A DNA stretch of 64,000 nucleotides from Actinoplanes oblitus (GTDB lineage Bacteria > Actinomycetota > Actinomycetes > Mycobacteriales > Micromonosporaceae), in NCBI RefSeq assembly GCF_030252345.1, contig NZ_CP126980.1, positions 891,501 to 955,500 on the forward strand, in the 5' to 3' direction. The notes under the pieces were generated by a model. The model was given only the letters and a program-made list of their open reading frames with translations, did not search any database and was not told the DNA's origin. Position numbers and translations under genes: made by a program. Of this stretch, positions 36,201 to 43,047 are shown in pieces (the stretch's first letter is position 1; each line of letters opens with the position of its first letter).

Positions 36201-36586
36201 CCTTGTTCTCCGGAGTCCGCAAGCTGGTCCAGAACAACAAGTGGGCGCAGGATCACCTCGGCGTGCCCTCGTACGACGACGCTCCGGGCGGCATCTTCGG
36301 CATGAACGGCGGCACCACCTACGGCGGCACGTTCGTGGGCACCACCGAGACCGACTGGGACGACCCGCAGCTCTGGGTGCACGAGAAATGGCACCGTGAT
36401 CACCAGTGGGAGAAGTACGGCCTCAGGTTCGGCTACATGTACCTGAAGGAGGAGTTCACCCGGGACAAGGGCCCGAACTCCTGCAACCGGTACGAGGTCG
36501 AGGCGGAGAAGCACAGCGTCGAGGGCAACCAGACGTACACGGGTACCAACGGCGGTGGCGGCTACAACTGCACCGGATCGATGTAG
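30221..36586 (+). CDS. Secreted Rhs/YD-repeat polymorphic toxin with HExxH C-terminal domain
   Basis: 2121 aa, SD GGAG. A Sec-type signal peptide (RIAVVALGLLVLPTMAIQPANA) is followed by an N-terminal beta-rich region with conserved SYVSCNDDKAG and ELIYESGKGWHGR. A YD-repeat barrel runs at about 950-1780 and closes with the Rhs core end GAREYDPALGRFISVDPVQD and DPTGLW (about 1826). Next come a hydrophobic helix (AIIGAIIIGVGAALGAAAG), a (GS)n linker, and a 240-aa variable tip. The tip contains HEKWH (2054-2058) and, 33 residues on, YEVEAE (2091-2096), a pattern expected of a zinc metallopeptidase. Such proteins present a cleaved C-terminal effector to neighbouring cells. It is followed by a very stable hairpin and a lipoprotein gene that may provide immunity. 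It is paralogous to the 43.0-50.0 kb protein. Confidence 0.88.
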   Translation: MSRARPPSGVPARRPARRRWQARIAVVALGLLVLPTMAIQPANAAKPRPVPLTPQVEKLDKVGGEAAGLPRERVVPPSAKLPAPVWPAADAPVPVRWAKAPQGAGARTLAPDAAGTAATGAVSAKVVDRARLPQRWRAGMVTRVTGPAAGTASLSLDYSSFRYAYGADWSSRLRAWRIPECALTTPDQAGCAATPLASRNDPAQQKVTAEVPVSATASTLVALAAEPSGDSGDFTATSLASSSTWSAGGSTGDFTWSYPVRTPPGIGGTPPSISLGYSSGSVDGRSSASNNQPSWIGEGFGYSPGFIERSYVSCNDDKAGDDNNPTYSGDLCWRSSNATMSLGSTSTELIYESGKGWHGRAEDGSKVEQLTGTSNDDDNGEYWKITTTDGTQYFFGLNKLPGETSTTNSAWTVPVYGNHAGEPGHADTFAGSRLTQAWRWNLDYSIDVHGNTTSYWYDTETNQYAAEGTKSKNVSYVRGGNLARIDYGTWDRSSTDRSVAALAQVNFTTADRCLSDCSTHDGAHWPDTPWDQECKAGATSCEGFSPTFWTTKRLAKITTRIWDTTKATPAWQDVDSYTLTHTFPSPGDGQRPGLWLDSIVHAGLVGGTVATPPVSFDPVAMPNRVLTKTNTTNNWQRMAAIHTETGAVIQVTYSLPECSSGNLPDSPQNNTKLCYPVVGPDPYSTDGGSITEWWHKYVVRQVTETDVQLQDGHQAPVKNTYYTYEGAPAWHYADDDGLSKPKYKTWNQFRGFASVLTQVGDSDKTLKKTTYLRGMHGDKLAPSGGTRSVTVPASLGSETVYDEDEFAGMIREEVVYNGTTDKPVSKTVNVPWRSPALASRTINGDTAEARYTGIKTTYTGTALGVDGARGWRVTSQVSTFDDTYGTVQTLQDSGDLAKSGDEKCTTTVYHRNTAKNLVKLAGRVTVTTLVCGTAPSSPDHLVSDTQYFYDKATSASTAPVRGDVTRTDVLKDWVAGSGTTWLTSTQASFDDFGRTIGSSDTRGNTTSTEFSPANSLITSRVDKNALGWATTTVVNPAWGSTAKVTDMNGRVSEGDYDALGRTTNVWNVRWSRADHPTQPALRFTYYYSQNRSGYPYVKTEALNAGGGIDVSYEIFDGLLRSRQTQKAAVGGGRVVTDKLYDAHGRVAMEYAAHAEPGDPSGTLWWEPEWSVPAQTVNVYDRADRVTDAIFRSGDGVTNMVEKWRTRTSYEGDRTTVIPPAGGTPQTTVSDAKGRTVELRQYTAASGTAGAFDTMKYVYDSRDRLSTVTDSSNNQWKYTYDIRGRKIEVRDPDKGVTKSWYNDSDDLIKTTDARDETLAYAYDILGRKTALYDDAVADANKRAEWKYDKLYTGVTVKGQLTEKIRYDNGNAYKWQARGFTGDYKVSGEQWVIPAAETGLAGTYIYGHSYSPFDGSETSVSYPSAGGIVDEQVTTAYDKTSGLATSLTSAWSAVGSYVAGQAYSAYGEPTVTTMKIAGGVYTQQAIAYELDTRRTQQIKVKPETATGTVAERGYTWDPAGNLTSIADAPQVGPADTQCFGYDALRRLTSAWTPKAGVTCGSTPSVADLGGAAPYWLEWSFDSLGNRTREVSHSSVGDTVRDYTIPPSGTDAVRPHAVTAMKTTGPAGTSTINYDYDNTGNMKARGAQALTWDAEGKLATTAENGQTTTSLYDADGTRLLRRDAGGTTLFLPNNEVRKSAAGISGTRYYTFNGKTVASRTNVAQSLTWLFDDHQGTQQVAVNAYTQKVDIRRQTPYGEARGTNPAWPNAKGFVGGDNDPTGLVHIGAREYDPALGRFISVDPVQDLNDPQQWNGYAYAHNNPTTSADPTGLWDNPWAIIGAIIIGVGAALGAAAGSTGGSGSGSGSGSGSGSGSGSGSGGKGGGGSGGGIAGFVVNKFANMMKQSVNCFMGICGPVGDYVSGEVNGVQQRLQDAWDGAQNWVDQNVFKPAQDALTWANTKINSLESKMFGLGIAGVVIAMGGSCDRKHGMTVCKENSLFSGVRKLVQNNKWAQDHLGVPSYDDAPGGIFGMNGGTTYGGTFVGTTETDWDDPQLWVHEKWHRDHQWEKYGLRFGYMYLKEEFTRDKGPNSCNRYEVEAEKHSVEGNQTYTGTNGGGGYNCTGSM
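35789..35853 (+). repeat. (GlySer)n-coding simple repeat in first Rhs gene
   Basis: About 65 bp of imperfect ggctccgg/ggttccgg hexamer repeats encode a Gly-Ser linker between the membrane-prone helix and the toxin tip. It is prone to slippage in multiples of 6 nt, which would keep the frame. Confidence 0.8.
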
Positions 36587-36594
36587 TGGAATAC

Positions 36595-36638
36595 CCGCGC
36601 GGGCGGCGCCGGCCGAGATGCCGGCGCCGCCCGCGCGG
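36595..36638 (+). terminator. Large hairpin after first Rhs gene
   Basis: A perfect 19-bp stem (36595-36613 with 36620-36638), loop cgagat, all G/C, 9 bp after the Rhs stop. There is no U tract, so it may act as an attenuator or 3'-end stabiliser rather than a classical intrinsic terminator. Confidence 0.65.
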
Positions 36639-36677
36639 CACCGAGTACGGATGACGGCAAGGCATGGAAGGCGAGCA

Positions 36678-37784
36678 GTGGCACACATCGGATCGACCCC
36701 GCGGCGAGTACCTGGTGTGGTGACGGTGCTCGCCGTCCTCGCTCTGCTCGCCGGTTGTATCGCGGCGCCGACCGAGCCGGTGCGGCACTACCGGCTCGGC
36801 ATCGCGAAGATCGGCGAGACGTACCACGTATTCGTCCCGCAATGCCCCGGCGAGAAGGTGGCCGACCTGCAGGCCGGCGACGAACAGACGTGGTGGCGCG
36901 CGGCGGGACCGCGATCGGTCACCGGACCGGGGGAGTTCCTGACCCTGGGCGTGGACGACCCGTTCGCGGAGGTCGTCGTGCGGGCCGGCAGCAATCCGGC
37001 GCTGCCCACGCCGCCGGCGCGTCTGTCGGTGCGCGCCTTCTTCGTCGGCCTGAACGGCGAGACGAAGTCCCTGATCGAGAAGTTCGACACCGGCGCGGTG
37101 CCGGCCCAGCCGGCCGGCACGGATCCGCAGACGGCGCGATACGCGGTGCGCGGCGACGACGAACCCGTGACAGCCGACGAGATCCGCCGCAGTGCGGGCT
37201 GCCCCCTGGGCTCGTCACCGGGCACCGGACCGGTCCCCGGCCAGCAGCCGGCCTCGGCGATCGCCAAGGACGCCGCGGACCGGGTGAAGCGCTCGCTGCT
37301 GGATCCGGCCGGCGTCGCCGGTCTCGGGCCGTGGACGTTGTACTCGCCGTACACCGAGGACGTCGCCTCGCACGTCTGCCGGAACAGCACCGCCATGGGT
37401 GCTGTCAGCAGCGCGTACGGTCAGCAGCGGACCTGGCACGACAAGACGCGGAGCGCCGAGCAGTTCGCCGGGGCGTTCGGCGCGATCCCGGCGGCCGATG
37501 CCGTGGCCCAGGTGGACGCCGCTCTCACCTGCACCGGATACGACTACCTCTACGCGTACCGCGACATCCGCCGGATGCCCCTTCCGCGGCTGCCACGGGT
37601 GGACCGGCAGCTGATGTTCTGTGCGCTGCGCGACGGCTCGGCCCACGTCTGCACCGTGCTGCTGGCCCGGGGCGACATGCTCACCCGTCTGCTCACCGTG
37701 GGGAAGACCCGGCAGGCCGCCGTCGGCCTGGCCGAGGAGATCGCCCCGCAGGCGGCCGATCGGCTCGCGGCGGGGACCGCCTAG
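36678..37784 (+). CDS. Putative lipoprotein downstream of Rhs toxin
   Basis: 368 aa from GTG 36678, chosen for GGAAGG about 7 nt upstream; ATG 36651 in frame is the alternative. The signal peptide ends in a lipobox, LAVLALLAGC, so the protein should be lipid-anchored outside the cytoplasmic membrane. The mature part has two likely domains: about 35-135 (strand-rich, HYRLGIAKIGETYHVFVP) and about 185-360 (helical, with four Cys in CRNST, LTCTG, MFCALRD and HVCTV that could form disulfides). I do not recognise a family. Its position directly after a toxin gene makes it a candidate immunity or accessory protein, but separate function is equally possible. Confidence 0.7.
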   Translation: MAHIGSTPRRVPGVVTVLAVLALLAGCIAAPTEPVRHYRLGIAKIGETYHVFVPQCPGEKVADLQAGDEQTWWRAAGPRSVTGPGEFLTLGVDDPFAEVVVRAGSNPALPTPPARLSVRAFFVGLNGETKSLIEKFDTGAVPAQPAGTDPQTARYAVRGDDEPVTADEIRRSAGCPLGSSPGTGPVPGQQPASAIAKDAADRVKRSLLDPAGVAGLGPWTLYSPYTEDVASHVCRNSTAMGAVSSAYGQQRTWHDKTRSAEQFAGAFGAIPAADAVAQVDAALTCTGYDYLYAYRDIRRMPLPRLPRVDRQLMFCALRDGSAHVCTVLLARGDMLTRLLTVGKTRQAAVGLAEEIAPQAADRLAAGTA

Positions 37785-37936
37785 CCACGTGGACTGCCGA
37801 CAATCCCCAAGTCAGGGGGAAGCCGGGGCAGCCGGAAGGCGACCTTCCAAATAGAGTGCTGTCGTTCGTTTCTTGATCGACTCCGCTGCGGGTCCGATCG
37901 GGTCACGGCATGCCACAGCTACTCGGGGAGTCCACA

Positions 37937-40900
37937 TTGGCTATACATCCCATATCCAGAAAGCGGATACGCGTCGTGGCCTGCGCCGCGGCCGTGAGCA
38001 CCTCGGCTCTGGTGCTGTCCGCGCCGGCCGCCGCCCAGGCCGCTCCGAAGGGACCGGCTGCCGCTCCGGCGTCCGCGCCCTCCGAGGCCTCGGCGGTTCA
38101 GGCGGCGAAGAAGTACGGCAAGCGGGTCGAGGTCATGTCCGCCCGGACCGAGTCCAGCCAGATCTTCGCGGAGCCGACCGGGCGCCTCGTCTACGAGGCC
38201 ACGGCGGTCCCGCAGCGGGTCAAGAACGCCGACGGCAGCTGGTCCGACATCGACCTGAACCTGGCCAAGGGCTCGGACGGATCGCTCGCGCCGGCCACCT
38301 CGACCTCCGACGTGCGGTTCTCCACCGGGGGCCCCGGGCCGCTGGTCACGCTGGTCCAGAACGGCAAGAAGTTCACCCTCACCTGGCCGCTGGGTGCCCT
38401 GCCGGCACCGAGCGTCTCCGGTGACGCGGCCACCTACGCCGAGGTACGTCCGGGGGTGGACCTGGTGGTGCACGCCACCGCCACCGGCTTCAGCCACGTC
38501 GTGGTGGTCAAGAACGCCACCGCCGCGGCCGACCCGGCGATCCGCGACCTGCGGTTCGACCTGGGCGGCGACGCCACCGTCACCCGGCTGCCGGACGGCA
38601 CGCTGCGCGCCGCGGCCGGCTCCGAGGTGCTGGCCACCGCGCCCGAGCCGCAGATGTGGGACTCCACGACGACCGCCCCGGCCCCGGTCGCGTCTCCGTC
38701 GGCGGCAGCGGCTCCGTCCGCACGGTCGGCGGCACCGGCGGCGGACACCCGCAGCAACACGCGCTCGAGCCACGCCGGGCCGGGTGACGCGGCCCGCACC
38801 GCGGACATGGCGACCGAGATCAAGGACCGGCGTCACCTGATCCTGCACCCGGACACCAAGCTGATCGGGCTGACCACGAAGTTCCCGGTCTACCTCGACC
38901 CGCTGTGGAGCACCGGCAAGACCCGGTGGGCGTACGCCACCAACAACAACAGCAACAACACCGACACCTCGGTCGCCCGGGTCGGGTCGGACCCGGACAG
39001 CGGCAAGATCTACCGGTCGTTCTTCGAGTTCCCCACCACCGCCATCAAGGGCAAGTTCGTGCGCACCGCGTACGTTCAAATGGTTGTCGACCACACCTGG
39101 TCGTGCACCAAGACGCCGACCACGATGTGGACGGGCGGGTCGATCACCACGCCGCGTACGCCGTGGAGCACCGCGCTCGGCACGTACCTCTGGGCGGCCA
39201 GCTCGAACGCGAACGAGGGCAGCGGCTGCAGCGACTCGCCGCAGCCGGACATGACTGTCAACTTCGGCAACGACAGCGGGACCACGGCGGTGAGCAACTG
39301 GCTCAACACCGCGGCGGGCAAGGGCTCGGCGTCGGTCACCGTCGGGTTCAGCGCCCGTGACTCGGACAAGACCTCGGAGAGCGACCAGACCCGCTGGAAG
39401 AAGTTCTTCCCGTCCAAGGCGAAGCTGATCGCCGACGTGGACGCGAAGCCGGGTCAGCCGACCAGCCTCCAGGTCAGCGGCACCGCGTGCAACTCGACGC
39501 TGACCATCGGCACCACCACGCCGTACTTCGCGGCGGTCCTGCCGGACGCGGACGGCACGACGCAGACGCTGAAGGCCACCTGGGAGCTCTACAAGGCGCC
39601 GGTGGGCCAGGCGTTCACCGCGATCACCGCTCCGGCGCAGACCTCGACGGGTGGTGGCAAACAGACCCAGAGCGCCAAGACGTCGGCGCTGACCAACGGA
39701 CTCCGGTACGCCTTCCGGGTCTACTCGACAGATCAGGCGCCCTACAACGTCAAGAGCCCGGTCTCGGAGTACTGCTTCTTCTGGGTCGACACCTCGGTGC
39801 CGAACGTCTCGATCACCCGGGTCACGCCGGACGCCGACCTGCTGCCCGGCAAGCCGGTCAAGTTCACCCTGTCCTCCACCTCGACGAATGTGAAGGGCTT
39901 CAACTACGGCTGGACCGAGGCGGCCACCTCGTCGGTGGTGCCGACCACCGCTAACGGCGTCACCTCGGCGACGGTCACGCTGAGCATCCCGAAGTACGGC
40001 ACCAACATCCTGTACGTCCAGGCCGTCAACACCGCCGGATCCAAGGGGTACGGCTCCGCCGACTTCACCGCGCTGCGCCCGTCCCCGTCGGTGGCCCGCT
40101 GGCCGCTGGAGATCGGCGGCCCGGTCGACGCGACCAGCGCCGTCATCGACCAGCAGCCCAGCCTGGCCGGCGACAACCAGCTCACCCTGAGCGGTACCAC
40201 CTGGGCCGACAAGGGCCGGGTGATCGGCGCGCAGAACCTCGCCTTCAACGGCTCCGGGGTGGTCACCACGCCGAAGTTCCTGGACACCACGTCGAGTTTC
40301 TCGGTGGGCGCCTGGGTCCGGCTGGAGAACGTGACCAACTACCAGACCTTCATCTCCGAGGACGGCACCGGCACGGCGAACTTCCAGCTGCAGTTCCGGC
40401 CGGACGACACGAACGGGGACGGCGCCGCGGACAAGTCGTGGTGCTTCGGCCTGCGGCCGACGGACACCTCGGCGACCACCGCCTTCAACTTGGCGTGCTC
40501 CACCAACACCGCGGTGCTGAACCGGTGGACGCATGTGGCAGGCGTCTACGACGCGGCGACCAAGAAGGTGAGCGTCTGGGTGGACGGCGTGATGCGAGCC
40601 GAGGCCGCCGCACCGGCGACGGCGTGGCAGTCGACCGGCCCGCTGCGCATCGGTAACCGCAAGTACTCCACCACCCAGTACGTCGACGCGCTCTACGGCA
40701 GCGTGGCCGACGTGCAGGTCTTCAACCGGGCCCTGGTCGCGAACGACTTCAGCGGCAAGATGGCCTCGGAGCCGGACTCCGGTGGCTTCGACGAGCCGGG
40801 GATCGTGGCGCCGACCCGGGTCGGCAAGTGGGACTTCGAGAGCGCCAACCCCTGTTACGAGGCGGCCAACGAGACCGGGCTCTGCGACGCGCCGGACGCG

Positions 40901-42898
40901 GGCAGCGGCTGGAACCAGCGGATCAACCTCACCCCCGGCTCGTACGTCGGTCCCGGTAACCAGAGCACCGGCCTGAGCCTGGACGACCAGCACTGGATCG
41001 ACGACCCGTCCGACCCGCACTACCACCAGGCCACCCGTGAGTATGGCGTGGTCCAGCGCAACACGGCCCCGGCCGGCACCACGGAGAACTGGAAGGACAC
41101 CCCGGTGCTGCGCACCGACCAGTCGTTCAGCGTCTCGGTGTGGGTGCAGCCGGCCAAGCTGGAGAACACCATGACGGCGATCTCCCAGCGGGGCACCTAC
41201 CAGGCGCCGTTCTACCTGCAGACGCGCAAGTCGACGGTGGACGGCGTGACCGGCATGCGGTTCGAGGTCATGACGGTCAGCGCCGACCAGACCGAGAACG
41301 AGGTCTACAACCACCTGATCGCTCCGCGGGTGCTCACCGAGGACGACACCAACGACTGGTTCAACCTCGTCTTCGTCTACAACGCGGCCAGCTCCAACCA
41401 GCTGCGGCTCTACGTGAACGGCAACCTGGAGGGCACCGCGCCCGGCGTGCTGTGGAACGCTGCCGGGTCGATGACGGTCGGCGGCGCCTGGTGGTCCGGG
41501 GACCCGACCACCGGCGCGATGTGCGACCAGTGGTACGGCGGCATCGACGACCTGGAGATCTTCCAGGGTGCGCTGACCAGCGGCGGCGTGCAGGCGCTCG
41601 CCGCCGAAGAGGGCGAGCACACGCCGCCGGCCGCGGCGTGGAGCCTCGGCGACGGGTCGGGCACCACCGCCGCGGACACCAGCCCGTCGGCGGCGAACCC
41701 GGCGACGCTGACGAACGTGAGCTGGGGAGCCGGCCGGCTGCCCGGTACGCAGGCCGCCACGTTCAACGGGTCGAGCAGCTACGCGACCTCGCCGTACCAC
41801 CTGAACACCAGCGACAGCTTCACGGTGTCGGCGTGGGCGCGGCTGACCGCCAAGGGTGCCGACCGCACCATCGTCACCCAGGACGCCAGCGGGTACAGCT
41901 CGCTGTATCTGCAGTACCAGGCGTCCAGTGACCGGTGGATCGCGCAGATGCCGTCCGCGACCTCCGGAAGCGTGACGTGGTCGACGGCGAAGTCGACGAA
42001 AGCGCCGGTGCTCGGCAAGTGGACCCATGTGGCGGCGGTGTTCAACGACCACTTGAAGACGCTGACGCTGTACATCAACGGCGTGGCGCAGTCCACCGTC
42101 TCGAACGTCAACTCGTTCTACGACCCGAACGGGGCGACCTGGATCGGCCGCAGTGGCACCACCTGGTTCCAGGGCGACCTGGCCGACGTGGCCATGTGGG
42201 ACCGCCCGGTCACCGCGGGCGAGATCGGTGAGCTGGCGGCGCCGACCGAGGTCGCGTACTGGGCGTTGGACGAGACGACCGGCACTGTCACGGTGGACGG
42301 CTCCCCGCGGCAGGCTGCCGGCACGGTGCTGGGCGGCGTCACCCACACGACGCCGGGCTACCGGGCGAGCGACCCGGGCGCGTACAACTTCAACGGCACC
42401 GACGCGGTGGTGACGGCGGGCAAGCCGTTGGTGCGCACCGATCAGTCGTTCACCGTGGCGGCCTGGGTGCGGGTGACCAGCAACGCCCACTTCTCCACGG
42501 CGATCAGCCAGGACGGGGCCCACTCGACCGGGTTCCAGCTGCAGTGGGGCGGCAACTGCAAGTGTTGGGAGTTCGCCATGCCGAACTCGGACGCGGTCAA
42601 TCCCGGTCAGGTCTCGGTGCTGGCGCCGGGCACCGCGCCGCTGAACACCTGGACGCATCTGGCCGGTGTCTACGACGCGGCGACCGCTACCGCGACGCTG
42701 TACGTCAACGGGGAGGCGGTGGCCACTCAGGCGGCCCCGGCCGCGCCGTGGAACGCGACAGGCCCGCTCACGGTGGGTAAGACCAAGTGGAACGACGTCG
42801 ACAGCGACTGGTTCGCCGGCGACATCGACGACGTCCATATCTACCAGGGCGCCCTCTCCAAGGCGAGCATCGTCGCGCTGGCGGATCCGACCGTCTGA
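37937..42898 (+). CDS. Giant secreted DNRLRE/LamG-repeat protein
   Basis: 1653 aa from TTG 37937, chosen because GGGGAG lies 6 nt upstream and the signal peptide (IRVVACAAAVSTSALVLSAPAAAQA) then has a normal length; ATG 37910 has no ribosome-binding site. Residues about 45-310 form an N-terminal region with repeated Gly/Asp strands. A DNRLRE-like beta domain follows at about 310-500 (TSVARVGSDPDSGKIYRSFF), then Fn3/Ig-like segments. Four LamG/concanavalin-like domains start near 717 (ARWPLEIGG), 962 (GKWDFESAN), 1232 (AAWSLGDGSG) and 1438 (AYWALDETTG). It has no catalytic motif or LPxTG. Proteins like this lie next to Rhs genes in many actinobacteria, probably as surface adhesin or carrier. 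A 20-bp-stem terminator follows. Confidence 0.88.
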   Translation: MAIHPISRKRIRVVACAAAVSTSALVLSAPAAAQAAPKGPAAAPASAPSEASAVQAAKKYGKRVEVMSARTESSQIFAEPTGRLVYEATAVPQRVKNADGSWSDIDLNLAKGSDGSLAPATSTSDVRFSTGGPGPLVTLVQNGKKFTLTWPLGALPAPSVSGDAATYAEVRPGVDLVVHATATGFSHVVVVKNATAAADPAIRDLRFDLGGDATVTRLPDGTLRAAAGSEVLATAPEPQMWDSTTTAPAPVASPSAAAAPSARSAAPAADTRSNTRSSHAGPGDAARTADMATEIKDRRHLILHPDTKLIGLTTKFPVYLDPLWSTGKTRWAYATNNNSNNTDTSVARVGSDPDSGKIYRSFFEFPTTAIKGKFVRTAYVQMVVDHTWSCTKTPTTMWTGGSITTPRTPWSTALGTYLWAASSNANEGSGCSDSPQPDMTVNFGNDSGTTAVSNWLNTAAGKGSASVTVGFSARDSDKTSESDQTRWKKFFPSKAKLIADVDAKPGQPTSLQVSGTACNSTLTIGTTTPYFAAVLPDADGTTQTLKATWELYKAPVGQAFTAITAPAQTSTGGGKQTQSAKTSALTNGLRYAFRVYSTDQAPYNVKSPVSEYCFFWVDTSVPNVSITRVTPDADLLPGKPVKFTLSSTSTNVKGFNYGWTEAATSSVVPTTANGVTSATVTLSIPKYGTNILYVQAVNTAGSKGYGSADFTALRPSPSVARWPLEIGGPVDATSAVIDQQPSLAGDNQLTLSGTTWADKGRVIGAQNLAFNGSGVVTTPKFLDTTSSFSVGAWVRLENVTNYQTFISEDGTGTANFQLQFRPDDTNGDGAADKSWCFGLRPTDTSATTAFNLACSTNTAVLNRWTHVAGVYDAATKKVSVWVDGVMRAEAAAPATAWQSTGPLRIGNRKYSTTQYVDALYGSVADVQVFNRALVANDFSGKMASEPDSGGFDEPGIVAPTRVGKWDFESANPCYEAANETGLCDAPDAGSGWNQRINLTPGSYVGPGNQSTGLSLDDQHWIDDPSDPHYHQATREYGVVQRNTAPAGTTENWKDTPVLRTDQSFSVSVWVQPAKLENTMTAISQRGTYQAPFYLQTRKSTVDGVTGMRFEVMTVSADQTENEVYNHLIAPRVLTEDDTNDWFNLVFVYNAASSNQLRLYVNGNLEGTAPGVLWNAAGSMTVGGAWWSGDPTTGAMCDQWYGGIDDLEIFQGALTSGGVQALAAEEGEHTPPAAAWSLGDGSGTTAADTSPSAANPATLTNVSWGAGRLPGTQAATFNGSSSYATSPYHLNTSDSFTVSAWARLTAKGADRTIVTQDASGYSSLYLQYQASSDRWIAQMPSATSGSVTWSTAKSTKAPVLGKWTHVAAVFNDHLKTLTLYINGVAQSTVSNVNSFYDPNGATWIGRSGTTWFQGDLADVAMWDRPVTAGEIGELAAPTEVAYWALDETTGTVTVDGSPRQAAGTVLGGVTHTTPGYRASDPGAYNFNGTDAVVTAGKPLVRTDQSFTVAAWVRVTSNAHFSTAISQDGAHSTGFQLQWGGNCKCWEFAMPNSDAVNPGQVSVLAPGTAPLNTWTHLAGVYDAATATATLYVNGEAVATQAAPAAPWNATGPLTVGKTKWNDVDSDWFAGDIDDVHIYQGALSKASIVALADPTV

Positions 42899-42908
42899 CG
42901 GTAAGCCG

Positions 42909-42961
42909 GACCCGCCGGTGCCGATCACCCAGTGTGATCGGCACCGGCGGGTCTCTTTATT
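42909..42961 (+). terminator. Strong terminator after LamG gene
   Basis: A perfect 20-bp stem (42909-42928 with 42934-42953), 5-nt loop, then TCTTTATTT. An intrinsic terminator that separates the LamG gene from the second Rhs gene. Confidence 0.92.
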
Positions 42962-42981
42962 TACTGATTCGCACTCATGCA

Positions 42982-43010
42982 TTTACTTCCCGATCGAGTG
43001 GATCTAGCAT
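42982..43010 (+). promoter_or_regulatory. Promoter of second Rhs gene
   Basis: TTTACT (42982-42987), a 17-nt spacer and TAGCAT (43005-43010), giving a start near 43017 and a leader of about 30 nt. It closely resembles the first Rhs promoter (TTTACA-N17-TACGGT). Confidence 0.6.
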
Positions 43011-43047
43011 CGCAGCGATTGATCGCGGCTGCGCGGGGGAGTGCATG

